Below are positions 49,854-57,936 of a DNA stretch of 64,000 nt, in pieces. The stretch is from Nonomuraea turcica (lineage in GTDB: Bacteria > Actinomycetota > Actinomycetes > Streptosporangiales > Streptosporangiaceae), in assembly GCF_030718205.1 (NCBI RefSeq), contig NZ_JAUZQF010000036.1, positions 1 through 64,000 on the forward strand, given 5' to 3'. The notes under the pieces were generated by a model that was not told the origin of the DNA, ran no database searches, and worked only from the letters and a program-made list of their open reading frames with translations. A program made the translations under genes and the position numbers. Numbering within the stretch: the first letter of the stretch is position 1; each line of letters begins with the position of its first letter.

Positions 49854-51368
49854 ATGACTCTCGCCCGCACGCGATTAGCAGCCCTGGCCACCTCGATTCT
49901 CGCCGTCCTCCTCATCGCCGCAGGCCAGCCCACCATGGCCGCGGCCAAGGAGGCCCCGCTGCCCGCCGCCTTCGCCAAGGCGGCGGCCGAGTACGACGTG
50001 CCGCGCGACCTGCTCGTCGCGCTCGCCTACGCCGAGACCCACCTCGACGGCCACAACGGCGAGCCCAGCGCCAGCGCCGGCTACGGCTTGATGCACCTGG
50101 TCAGCAACCCGACCAACCACTCGCTCGAGAAGGCCGCCGAGCTCACCAAGCTCCCGGCCGAGAAGCTGCGCAAGGACGATGAGGCCAACATCCTCGGCGG
50201 CGCGGCAGTCCTGCGCTCCCACGCCGACGCGCTGGGCCTCGACGAGACCGCCAGGAAGGACCTCGGCCGCTGGTACAAGGCCGTCGCCAAGTACGGCAAC
50301 GCCTCCTCGCCCGAGCTGGCCCGCCTGTACGCCGACGCCGTGTACGAGCAGCTCGGCCTCGGCATCGACGCCCGCGGCGTGCAGGTCAAGCCGCAGGAGG
50401 TCACCGCCGACCGCGGCGACCTGGCCCAGGCCCGCGACCTGAACGCGCAGGCCGAGGTCGCCAGCCCCGACTACCCGCCGGCCGCCTGGGTGCCGGCCAA
50501 CTCCGGCAACTACACCGTCTCCAGCCGCGAGTCCAGCTACAACATCGACCGGGTGATCGTCCACGTCACCCAGGGCTCGTACGCGGGGGCGATCTCCTGG
50601 TTCCAGAACCCCAGCGCCAATGTCTCGGCGCACTACGTGATCAAGTCCTCCAACGGCGCCATCACCCAGATGGTCCGCGATAAGGACATCGCCTGGCATG
50701 CGGGGAACTGGACCTACAACACCCGGTCCATCGGCATCGAGCACGAGGGCTTTGTCAACGACGCCTCGTGGTTCACCGACGCGATGTACCGGGCCTCCGC
50801 GGCCCTGACCAAGGCCCTGTGCGACAAGTACGGCATCCCCAAGACCAGGACCGGCATCATCGGACACAACGAGGTGCCCGGCGCGACCCACACCGACCCG
50901 GGCTCGCACTGGAACTGGACCACGTACATGAACTACGTGACCGGCGGCGGCACCCCGACGTGGACGACGACCGTCGACAACGCCACGGCCGGGCAGTTCA
51001 CCGCCAGCGCCAACTGGGGCACCTCCGCTTACTCCAGCCAGCGCTACGGCGCCGACTATCGCTTCGCCGACCCGGTCGCCGCCAGCGACCCGGCTTGGTA
51101 CTCGGCGACGATCCCCAGCGCCGGCACGTACCGGGTCGAGGTCTGGCATCCGGCTGATCCCGGGTACAACAGCTCGGCGCCGTACATCGTGGCGGCCTCG
51201 GGCGGCAACCAGACCGTGTACGTCGACCAACGCTCCGGCGGCGGGGCGTGGCGCAGCATCGGCACGTTCTCCCTCAACGCGGGCACGTACAACGTGGTCG
51301 GCGTGAGCCGCTGGACTTCCGGCACGGGCCTCGTCATCGCCGACGCGGTCCGCATCAGCCGGCTCTGA
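49854..51368 (+). CDS. Secreted N-acetylmuramoyl-L-alanine amidase (Amidase_2) with lysozyme-like and golvesin-type domains
   Basis: 504 residues. Signal peptide 1-~30 (LAALATSILAVLLIAAGQPT, AAA), a lytic-transglycosylase-like segment ~35-165 (YDVPRDLLVALAYAETHLDG; SAGYGLMHLVSNP), Amidase_2/PGRP ~225-365 (DRVIVHVTQGSYAGAISWFQ; SAHYVIKSSNGAITQMV; IGHNEVPGATHTDPG giving zinc ligands His and His), then the golvesin-type domain. It should cut MurNAc-L-Ala bonds in peptidoglycan outside the cell. GAGGAG ribosome site. Divergent from, and probably co-regulated with, the GHL10 gene. Confidence 0.9.
   Translation: MTLARTRLAALATSILAVLLIAAGQPTMAAAKEAPLPAAFAKAAAEYDVPRDLLVALAYAETHLDGHNGEPSASAGYGLMHLVSNPTNHSLEKAAELTKLPAEKLRKDDEANILGGAAVLRSHADALGLDETARKDLGRWYKAVAKYGNASSPELARLYADAVYEQLGLGIDARGVQVKPQEVTADRGDLAQARDLNAQAEVASPDYPPAAWVPANSGNYTVSSRESSYNIDRVIVHVTQGSYAGAISWFQNPSANVSAHYVIKSSNGAITQMVRDKDIAWHAGNWTYNTRSIGIEHEGFVNDASWFTDAMYRASAALTKALCDKYGIPKTRTGIIGHNEVPGATHTDPGSHWNWTTYMNYVTGGGTPTWTTTVDNATAGQFTASANWGTSAYSSQRYGADYRFADPVAASDPAWYSATIPSAGTYRVEVWHPADPGYNSSAPYIVAASGGNQTVYVDQRSGGGAWRSIGTFSLNAGTYNVVGVSRWTSGTGLVIADAVRISRL
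51246..51316 (+). repeat. 71-bp exact inverted copy (partner 47806-47876)
   Basis: Second member of the inverted pair described at 47806. The surrounding ~390 bp of the two genes are also very similar but with scattered differences. Confidence 0.85.
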
Positions 51369-51369
51369 C

Positions 51370-51453
51370 ACCCTTCATACGGCCCGCGCCCGCTCCGGCA
51401 GGTGCGGGCCCACCCTTCGTACGGCCCGCGCCCGCCCAAGCGGGTGCGGGCCC
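51370..51453. repeat. Two tandem 42-bp GC-rich hairpin repeats (likely terminator)
   Basis: Two adjacent 42-bp units (51370-51411 and 51412-51453), both built as ACCCTTCxTACGGCCCGC...GTGCGGGCCC. Each can fold as a stem with GGCCCGC against GCGGGCC. They fill the gap between two converging genes and most likely form a duplicated bidirectional terminator. Confidence 0.65.
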
Positions 51454-51463
51454 TGCCCTTCGC

Positions 51464-52456
51464 TCAGCCCACGGCAACAGGCCCATCAGCCTCCCACCTG
51501 GTGAGCACCGCCCGATGGCCGACCTGGAGGCCGGTGCGCGGGTCGATCGCGAAGGCGCCGAACAACGTGCTGGTCTCCAGCGCGCCGGCGACCGCCCACA
51601 ACTCCTCACGCTCAGCGCTTCCCGCCTCCTCGGCGCAGTGGGTCGCGATGATCGCGGCAGCTGCGGCCTGGACGGCGGGATAGTCGGGCAGGACCCCGGC
51701 CCGCTCCCGATAGGCCTCGACGAAATCCCGCTCGCTCATCCCGATGGCGGCCTCGCCACCGCTCCCCGGGAACCATTGCCCGACCCCGTAGATCCCTCGA
51801 GGGTCGTCCACGGCGTCGCCGAACTCCCGCACGCCCGCTGCCACGGCACAAACGACCCGCGGACTCCCGGCCCGCCCGATCACCTCGACGTCCTCGTCAA
51901 ACGACCCAGCACAGAGCAGATTCCACGAGCCGCCCTCCGGAAGAGCGTCCCCGGGCCCGACCCGGATCACCGGAATGCCGAGCTCATCCGCGCACGCCTG
52001 CGCCCCCGCCGCCACCTGCCGGCCGAAGCTCCCCTTGCCCTCGGCGATCCACAGCGGGTCCCGATGGTCCAGGCGCCGCACGAAGGGCTCGGCGTACCGG
52101 CTCGTCGGCGTAAGGACCGAGACGACATGTCCGGGATGAGCCGCTTCCACGTCATCGCCCGAACCCCCGTGATTCCAGATCAGCCGGTCCAGTTCCACGG
52201 CGATCCGGCCCGCCCGGCGCATGAGCCGAGTGGAGTACGGCCCCAGAAGGAGGTCACACCGCGACGACAGCCGGCGGAGCATGCCCTCCAGCACCTCCGG
52301 ATCGCTTCGGTCATCCTCGACGATCAACTCCATGGACGGGTGGAAACCTCGCCAGATGTCGAGCCCCAGCCCGACCTGCTCACCAAATCGGGCGTACTTT
52401 CCAGACAGGGACAGGGGCACTCCGATCCGGAGTCGTCGGTCGGCGACGTTCGGCAC
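51464..52456 (-). CDS. LivJ-like (Peripla_BP_6) ligand-binding protein without signal peptide
   Basis: 330 residues. RIGVPLSLSGKYARFGEQVG at the N-terminus, LIVEDDRSDPEVLEGMLRRL and LLLGPYSTRLMRRAGRIAVE match type-1 branched-chain amino acid binding proteins, and the C-terminal FGAFAIDPRTGLQVGHRAVL fits as well. The protein begins directly with the first strand, with no signal peptide or lipobox, and there is no permease nearby; so it may act as a cytosolic sensor. Divergent from phzF-like gene across 65 bp. Confidence 0.8.
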   Translation of the reverse strand: MPNVADRRLRIGVPLSLSGKYARFGEQVGLGLDIWRGFHPSMELIVEDDRSDPEVLEGMLRRLSSRCDLLLGPYSTRLMRRAGRIAVELDRLIWNHGGSGDDVEAAHPGHVVSVLTPTSRYAEPFVRRLDHRDPLWIAEGKGSFGRQVAAGAQACADELGIPVIRVGPGDALPEGGSWNLLCAGSFDEDVEVIGRAGSPRVVCAVAAGVREFGDAVDDPRGIYGVGQWFPGSGGEAAIGMSERDFVEAYRERAGVLPDYPAVQAAAAAIIATHCAEEAGSAEREELWAVAGALETSTLFGAFAIDPRTGLQVGHRAVLTRWEADGPVAVG

Positions 52457-52521
52457 ACCACCAGCCTGACATCATCGACCTCGGCGTCTGTTCAGGGGGC
52501 ACCAGGCGCGATGATGGTCGG

Positions 52522-53361
52522 GTGACCGAAGTCCTGAGATATACCGCCTTCACCACCACTCCCTCCGGGGGCAACCCCGCCGGAGTGGTCTTGGACGCCC
52601 AGGGGTTGTCAGACGCGGAGATGCTCACCATCGCCGCCGAGGTCGGCTACTCCGAAACGGCCTTCCTGCTTCCCACGGGAGAGCGCCAGTATCGGATCCG
52701 GTACTTCAGCCCTCTGGCGGAGGTCGCCTTCTGCGGCCACGCGACGATCGCGACCTCGGTCGCGCTCGGCGAGCGGATCGGTCCCGGAACCGTGCACCTG
52801 GCCACCCAGGCAGGCCCGGTCCCGGTGGAGATCGCCGCAGGCCCGGCCGGCGGCATCACCGCCACCTTGACCAGCCCACCCACCTCCACCCGCCTGGCTT
52901 CTGCAGATGAGGTACGGCTCGCACTGGCCGCACTGCGCTGGTCGGCCGATGAGCTGGACCCCACTTACCCGGCGCATGTCGCCAACGCCGGCAACGACCA
53001 CCTCGTGCTGGCCGCGGCCTCGCGGGACCGCCTGGCCGACCTCGACTACGACTTCGAAGCCCTTGGCAAGATCATGGCAGAACTGGGCTGGACCACCGTC
53101 CACCTCTTCTGGGCCGAAGCCCCCACGGTCTTCCACGCCCGCAACCCGTTCCCGCCCGGCGGCGTGGTCGAGGACCCGGCCACCGGCGCGGCGGCAGCCG
53201 CCTTCACCGGCTACCTACGCGCTCTGGGACACCTCGAAGACGGCGCCGTCGTCACCATTCATCAGGGCGTCGACATGGGGCGGCCCAGCCTGCTGACGTG
53301 CACCGCGATTCCCGGCGACACACGCGTCAAGGTCTCCGGCACCGCAGTGCCCATCCCGTAG
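52522..53361 (+). CDS. PhzF-family isomerase
   Basis: 279 residues. Family landmarks: AFTTTPSGGNPAGVV (catalytic-site loop), IAAEVGYSETAFL with the conserved Glu, IRYFSPLAEVAFCGHATIA, and the C-terminal VEDPATGAAAAAFTGYL. PhzF proteins are diaminopimelate-epimerase-fold enzymes; true PhzF makes phenazines, but most homologues have unknown substrates and no other phenazine gene is present here. Confidence 0.9.
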   Translation: MTEVLRYTAFTTTPSGGNPAGVVLDAQGLSDAEMLTIAAEVGYSETAFLLPTGERQYRIRYFSPLAEVAFCGHATIATSVALGERIGPGTVHLATQAGPVPVEIAAGPAGGITATLTSPPTSTRLASADEVRLALAALRWSADELDPTYPAHVANAGNDHLVLAAASRDRLADLDYDFEALGKIMAELGWTTVHLFWAEAPTVFHARNPFPPGGVVEDPATGAAAAAFTGYLRALGHLEDGAVVTIHQGVDMGRPSLLTCTAIPGDTRVKVSGTAVPIP

Positions 53362-53367
53362 CGCCGG

Positions 53368-54132
53368 TCAGGCGGTGGCGCCGCCGTCGATCACGTGATC
53401 CTGGCCGACGACAAAGCTCGACTCCGGAGACGACAGCCACAGCACAGCGGCGGCGATCTCCTCCGGGGTGGCGACCCGGCCGATGGGCAGCGCGCCGCGC
53501 AGGCGCTCGTCCCGTTCCTCGCGGGTCTCGCCCGGGCGGGTCGACATCGGCGAGTCGATCGGCCCGGGGCTGATGGCGTTGACGCGGACGCCGTCGGCGA
53601 TGTGGTCGCGGGCGGCGGTGCGGGTCAGGTGACTCACCGCGGCCTTCGAGGCGGCGTAGGCGGCGGCCCCCGGCAGCCGCCAGTGCGCGCCCAGGTTGGA
53701 GGCGACGTTGACGATGGCGCCGCCGCCGTGCGCGCGCATGTGGGCGATCTCGTGCTTCATCGACAGGAACACGCCCTTCAGGTTCACGGCGAGCACGTCG
53801 TCCCAGACGTTCTCGTCGTAGTCGGCCACCGGCGCCAGCATGCCGAAGATCCCGGCCGCGTTGCAGGCCACGTTCAACCCGCCGTACCGGGAAACGGCGG
53901 CGGTGACCATGGCGGCGGCCTCGGCGGATCTGGTGACGTCCGCGGCGAACGCGCTCGCCCGTCCGCCGTCCGCCTTGATCCCCTTCACCAGCGCGGCCAG
54001 CCGCCCGGAGTCGCGCCCGGCGACCAGCACAGCCGCGCCCTCCTTCGCGTACGCCCGCGCGACCGCCCCGCCCACGACCCCGGTGGCGCCGGTAACGAGC
54101 GCGACCTTGTCCTCGAATCTCTTCAATTCCAT
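53368..54132 (-). CDS. Short-chain dehydrogenase/reductase
   Basis: 254 residues from the ATG at 54132 (a TTG at 54147 is less likely). Classical SDR: TGATGVVGGAVARAYAKEGA (NAD(P) loop), NAAGIFG, IVNVASN, the active-site YAASKAAVSHLTR (Tyr-xxx-Lys) and ISPGPIDSPM. Its gene follows the TetR gene by 11 bp on the same strand, so the regulator probably controls it. Oxidoreductase of unknown substrate. Confidence 0.92.
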   Translation of the reverse strand: MELKRFEDKVALVTGATGVVGGAVARAYAKEGAAVLVAGRDSGRLAALVKGIKADGGRASAFAADVTRSAEAAAMVTAAVSRYGGLNVACNAAGIFGMLAPVADYDENVWDDVLAVNLKGVFLSMKHEIAHMRAHGGGAIVNVASNLGAHWRLPGAAAYAASKAAVSHLTRTAARDHIADGVRVNAISPGPIDSPMSTRPGETREERDERLRGALPIGRVATPEEIAAAVLWLSSPESSFVVGQDHVIDGGATA

Positions 54133-54143
54133 ACCAATCGTTC

Positions 54144-54722
54144 TCAAATTTGGATGGCTGTCATGGCCTGGTTGACCGCGTCACGCAGCCGTCGCGGGTC
54201 CGGGTCGGCCCGGCCGAGCACCCTGACGCCCTGCAGCAGCACGAGCAGGAACCGGGCGAGCGCGTGCGGATCCTTGCCCGCAGGGATCTCCCCCTGAGCA
54301 CGAGCCCTGACCAGGGTGGAGGCCAGCGCGGTCTCCAGCTCCGTCCAGCTCGCCGTCACCTTGCGGGACACGACGGGGTCGCGGGAGGCGAACTCCACGG
54401 CCGTGTTCACCACCATGCAGCCCCGCCGGGCCTCGTCTGCCAGGCATTCCGCGACGTAGGAGTCGAGGAACGCACGCAGCGCGGGCAGCGCGGGACCCGG
54501 CTGGGACAGCGGCGCCACCACGTCGCGGCGGGCCAGGTAGAGCTCCAACGCCTTCAGGTAAAGCTCCCGTTTGCCGCCGAAGGTCCCGTAGATGCTGGCC
54601 CGCGCGACGCCGAGGTGCGCCACGAGGTCCGCCATCGACGTCGCCTCGTAGCCGCGCTCCCAGAACAGCTCGAGCGCCTTCCCCAGCGCGATCTCGGGGT
54701 CGAACTCCTTGCTCCGTGCCAC
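54144..54722 (-). CDS. TetR-family transcriptional regulator
   Basis: 192 residues. N-terminal helix-turn-helix: ALGKALELFWERGYEATSMA, DLVAHLGVARASIYGTFGGK, RELYLKALELY; the C-terminal ligand domain resembles the YcdC/AcuR type (GCMVVNTAVEFASRDPVV). Likely represses its own gene and the SDR downstream. Candidate operator at 54744-54756. Confidence 0.92.
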   Translation of the reverse strand: MARSKEFDPEIALGKALELFWERGYEATSMADLVAHLGVARASIYGTFGGKRELYLKALELYLARRDVVAPLSQPGPALPALRAFLDSYVAECLADEARRGCMVVNTAVEFASRDPVVSRKVTASWTELETALASTLVRARAQGEIPAGKDPHALARFLLVLLQGVRVLGRADPDPRRLRDAVNQAMTAIQI

Positions 54723-54743
54723 AGCGGCAACGCTAACACTATC

Positions 54744-54756
54744 GAGAACGATCGGT
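54744..54756. promoter_or_regulatory. Candidate TetR operator
   Basis: GAGAACGATCGGT with the near-palindromic core AACGATCGGT, 22 bp before the tetR-type start. Its near-exact copy, ACCAATCGTTCTC on the plus strand (54133-54145), lies just before the SDR start. Confidence 0.5.
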
Positions 54757-54767
54757 CAAAAATAAGC

Positions 54768-55958
54768 CTAGCGAGGTGTGAGCACCCAGCGCCAGGCGCC
54801 GTCCTTGTTGCTGTCCCGGTTGGCGGCAAGCTGGGTCATCCGCTTCCCGTCGACGCTCATCAGGACCAGGCCGTTGTTGAACTCGTTCTCGCACGAGCCG
54901 GCGCAACCGAGCGCGAGCACGTTGTCGTCGTCGGCCCAGGCGTGCAGTTGCAGCACGTTCTGGCGGCCGACGATCCGGCCGGTCTCACGATCAGTGATCA
55001 TGGTGGGCAGGCCGTCGGGGCCGAGCACGAGACGGCCGTTGGGCGAGACGGCCGAGTGGGACGAGTAGCCCACGTACTGCTGGCCCTCGGGCGCGTCGCG
55101 GGGCTGGCCGTCGAGGCTGTAGAACACCCGGTCCGGTGTGGTGCTGGTGGGCGCCCACAGCATGGCGCCGTCCAGCGTCCAGCCGAGGTCCTGGCGGCCG
55201 TTCATGTTGAACGGGCTCCCGTCGTCGGGCATCGGCGCCAGTTGGTGGTAATCGGCCGTGCCGGCCGCGACGTCGAGGATGTAGTAGCCGGTGCGGGCGC
55301 CGCTGGCAGGGACCGGACCCACGCTCTCGTTCTCCGTCGGCGCGATGTCCGGGTAGCCGGAGTAGGTGGTGGCGACGACCTTGGTGCCGTCGGGGGACCA
55401 GGAGACGGCCGCCGCCGCATGCTCCAGGTCGAACCACTTCAGGATCTGCCTGGTGTTCATGTCGAGGATGCCCAGCCGCTTGCCGAGCAGATCCCCTTCC
55501 AACACGGCCGCGACCTGCAGGCCGGGAGCGGCGTCCACCCAGACCCAGGAGGTCTTTTCGTAGCCGTCGGTGCGCGGGTCATAAAGCGACCACGTCCGCT
55601 CCACACGCTCCCATCCGTCCGCGACCGGCTCGCGACGGTAGGTGTAGTACGCGGAAACAGCCAGCCGGCCGGCGGCGATGAACCCGGTCGGCGGGCTGTG
55701 CTCGGTGTCGGCCCGCACATCGGTCGGCGCCGGCGAGGGCCGGGCCGGGAGCGTGACGCCGTCGGCGGGGCGTACCGTCACCTCGGGTGCGCGCTGTCCG
55801 GTGACGAATACCGCGACGGCGGCCACCAGCGCCATCACCAACACGGCCGCGCCCGCAGGCTTCCAGGCGCGCCTCCGTAGCGCCCGGTCGGCCAGGTCGT
55901 GCGGGACGCGGGTCTCGTCGGCCCACTCGTGCAGCGTGTCGCGAAGCAGTCGAGTCAC
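54768..55958 (-). CDS. Membrane-anchored beta-propeller-like protein paired with ECF sigma factor
   Basis: 396 residues from the GTG at 55958. A short cytosolic part (RDTLHEWADETRVPHDLADR), one membrane helix (~35-55, AAVLVMALVAAVAVFVT) and an extracytosolic region with WD40/propeller-like repeats (AAAVSWSPDGTKVVATTYSG; DLGWTLDGAMLWAPTS; HSAVSPNGRLVLGPDG; LGCAGSCENEFNNGLVLMSV). Its start overlaps the sigma gene stop (GTGA), so it may be the anti-sigma or signal-sensing partner, though no zinc-finger anti-sigma motif is present. Confidence 0.78.
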   Translation of the reverse strand: MTRLLRDTLHEWADETRVPHDLADRALRRRAWKPAGAAVLVMALVAAVAVFVTGQRAPEVTVRPADGVTLPARPSPAPTDVRADTEHSPPTGFIAAGRLAVSAYYTYRREPVADGWERVERTWSLYDPRTDGYEKTSWVWVDAAPGLQVAAVLEGDLLGKRLGILDMNTRQILKWFDLEHAAAAVSWSPDGTKVVATTYSGYPDIAPTENESVGPVPASGARTGYYILDVAAGTADYHQLAPMPDDGSPFNMNGRQDLGWTLDGAMLWAPTSTTPDRVFYSLDGQPRDAPEGQQYVGYSSHSAVSPNGRLVLGPDGLPTMITDRETGRIVGRQNVLQLHAWADDDNVLALGCAGSCENEFNNGLVLMSVDGKRMTQLAANRDSNKDGAWRWVLTPR

Positions 55959-56470
55959 CGGGCCACCTCCAGTTCCTGTGCCAGCTCGGGGGCGATCTGG
56001 CGCAGACGCGCCAGGGACCTGTGCGCGGTGCTCCTGACCGTGCCGACGGAGCAGCCGAGCGTCCGTGCGATGTCCTTCTCGGGCAGGTCCTCGAAATACC
56101 GCAACACCAGCACCGCGCGCTGCCGCACGGTCAGCCTGGCAAGCGCGGACCGCAGCACCATGCGTAACTCGCTCTGGTGGTTGAGGTCCCGGTCCGCCGA
56201 CTCGGGCAGGCTCGCCTGGACCACCTCGCCGCGCCGCCCGACCGCCCGCCACCGGCTGATCTGCTGCCGGTACATGATCTGCTTGGCGTACGCCTCCGGC
56301 GCCTCCACGCGCCGCCACTTGGTCGCCAGCTTCGCCAGCGCGCTCTGCACCAGGTCCTCGGCCGCGTGCTGGTCACCACCGGTGAGCAAGAACCCGAGCC
56401 GCATCAGTGCGGGAGAACGCGCGGCGACGAACTCGCGGAAACGTTGCTCGTCCGCAGCGTCCACGATCAC
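55955..56470 (-). CDS. SigE-family ECF RNA polymerase sigma factor
   Basis: 171 residues, standard for actinobacterial SigE-type (TIGR02983-like) ECF factors. Region 2: FVAARSPALMRLGFLLTGGDQHAAEDLVQ...; region 4: LTVRQRAVLVLRYFEDLPEKDIARTLGCSVGTVRSTAHRSLARL-like, split here only for length, with the helix-turn-helix at residues ~135-160. Directs transcription of a stress or envelope regulon; controlled presumably by the coupled membrane protein downstream. Confidence 0.92.
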   Translation of the reverse strand: MIVDAADEQRFREFVAARSPALMRLGFLLTGGDQHAAEDLVQSALAKLATKWRRVEAPEAYAKQIMYRQQISRWRAVGRRGEVVQASLPESADRDLNHQSELRMVLRSALARLTVRQRAVLVLRYFEDLPEKDIARTLGCSVGTVRSTAHRSLARLRQIAPELAQELEVAR

Positions 56471-56525
56471 CTCCAGGGCTTGACCTCACCCTCTCAGACG
56501 CCGCGCCGCCGTCCCGCTATGCGCC

Positions 56526-56780
56526 TTAGTCCGGAGAATCCAGCAGGCCCAGGCTCTCCTGCTCGCCCCGGCGCCTGATGACCTGGTTGATCGCCTCGGT
56601 CACCTCCTGCCTGTCGTAGGCGCCCTCGGGCAGCTCGTTGAGGTAGGCGAGCACATCGGCAGGCAGGTTCAGGTGCTCGGAGGCGGCCGCGTACACCTCA
56701 CGGATAGACACCCGGTCGCGCCCGCCGAACGCCTCGTCGATGGCCTGCCGCAGCTCCTCCAGCACCACATGGTCAGTCAT
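56526..56780 (-). CDS. Small hypothetical protein, 84 residues
   Basis: ATG at 56780 with GGGAGAAG site; its first bases overlap the stop of the heptosyltransferase-like gene (56773). Sequence is acidic and helical (EELRQAIDEAFGGRDRVSIR; YAAASEHLNLPADVLAYLNE; GAYDRQEVTEAINQVIRRRG). Resembles small DUF2795-like actinobacterial proteins with a P-A-D/L-P-x-G-x-Y-x-R pattern. Function unknown. Confidence 0.65.
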   Translation of the reverse strand: MTDHVVLEELRQAIDEAFGGRDRVSIREVYAAASEHLNLPADVLAYLNELPEGAYDRQEVTEAINQVIRRRGEQESLGLLDSPD

Positions 56781-57843
56781 GTCCACTTCTCCCCTCAACC
56801 GTGAGCAGGTCTCTGACCTGCTCCATCACACTGCCCACGGACACGTCGATCACCCACGAGAGGTCGTGCGGACAGCGCTCGGCCCGCAGGTCCACGCCAC
56901 TGGCGCCGCACACCGGGCACGTCGTGGTCCACGAGATCAGCGGCCGGTGCCTGGTCTGGGAGATCGGCCCGGCGTTGATGAGGTTGACGACCCAATAGAC
57001 GGCGACCGTGGGCGTGCCGACGGCGGCCGCCAGGTGGCGGGGACCGGTGTCGTTGGCGATCACCAGGTCGCAGCGTTCGTACAGCGCGGCCAGGCCGCCG
57101 AGGCCGAGCGTGCCCGCGACAGGAGTCGCCGGGCGGCTCATGGCGGCCACGACGCCCTCGACCAGATTCCGCTCCTCACCGGTGCCCGTGACGACGACGG
57201 GCCGGTCGAGCCGGTCGGCGACCTCGGCGAAGCGCTCCACCGGCCACCGGCGGCGTGGATCGTTCGCACCCGGGTGCACGGCGACCAGCCCCGGCGGCGG
57301 TTCGCCGAACGCGCGGGCCAGCTCGTCGTGGTCCTCGCCGGTGACCGCCAGGCGCGGCTCCAGCCCGTCCGCGACCCCGCCGACCAGCGCTGCGACCTGC
57401 AGAAAGCGCAGGGTCTCGTGATGGAAGTCCGGGTACGGCACCCAGCGGTCGAGCTCCTCGGCGCCCGGCGCGCGCAGCCCGGCCGTCACGCGCGCACCGA
57501 GCCGCCGGATGAACGGGTTGGAGAACCGGCCGCCGCCGTGGATCTGCACCGCCAGGTCGAACCCGCGCTCCCGCAGCCGCTCGCACACCTCCTCCGGCGC
57601 CGTGTGCCCGCGCTCCGCCGTCGAGATCCCCGAGATCGGCGGCAGCTCCACCACGTCGTCCACAGGCCCTGGCCGCCCGGTGAGGAACTCGGCGTGCCAG
57701 GCGGTGCCGAGCAAGGTCAACCGGGCGCCGGGGTAGGCCCGTTTGAGCGCCTCCAGCGCCGGGACGGCCAGCAGGTAGTCGCCGATCGCGTTGGCCCGCA
57801 GCACCGCGATCCGCTCCACGCCGTCGACCAGGTCCCCTTGCAT
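56773..57843 (-). CDS. Glycosyltransferase family 9 (heptosyltransferase-like)
   Basis: 356 residues from the ATG at 57843 (an in-frame ATG at 57876 is possible). GT9 marks: RIAVLRANAIGDYLLAVPAL with the catalytic Asp, GARLTLLGTAWHAEFL, DLAVQIHGGGRFSNPFIRRL, VAVHPGANDPRRRWPVERFA, and ERCDLVIANDTGPRHLAAAV. A cysteine pair near the end (TCPVCGA) is unusual. Transfers heptose from ADP-heptose in LPS makers; here, beside an HldE-like gene, it probably builds a heptose-containing surface glycan or metabolite. Confidence 0.88.
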   Translation of the reverse strand: MQGDLVDGVERIAVLRANAIGDYLLAVPALEALKRAYPGARLTLLGTAWHAEFLTGRPGPVDDVVELPPISGISTAERGHTAPEEVCERLRERGFDLAVQIHGGGRFSNPFIRRLGARVTAGLRAPGAEELDRWVPYPDFHHETLRFLQVAALVGGVADGLEPRLAVTGEDHDELARAFGEPPPGLVAVHPGANDPRRRWPVERFAEVADRLDRPVVVTGTGEERNLVEGVVAAMSRPATPVAGTLGLGGLAALYERCDLVIANDTGPRHLAAAVGTPTVAVYWVVNLINAGPISQTRHRPLISWTTTCPVCGASGVDLRAERCPHDLSWVIDVSVGSVMEQVRDLLTVEGRSGHD

Positions 57844-57936
57844 AGCCGCCTGGCTACCCCAGGTCGTACCCCCCATAACCTGGGACAAGAGGCGACCGCC
57901 TGGTTTGAGCACAGCTCTCACAGGTACTCGCTCCTC

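Noticed and set aside
52522..53361. Phenazine biosynthesis locus
   Set aside because: A PhzF-fold gene alone is not evidence; no phzA-E or phzG homologue is present and most PhzF-like proteins are unrelated to phenazines.
56740..57936. Long plus-strand reading frame running into the HldE gene across the heptosyltransferase region
   Set aside because: It is the high-GC antisense shadow of the GT9 gene; composition is Arg/His/Pro-rich without any domain. The GT9 reading on the minus strand has clear motifs.
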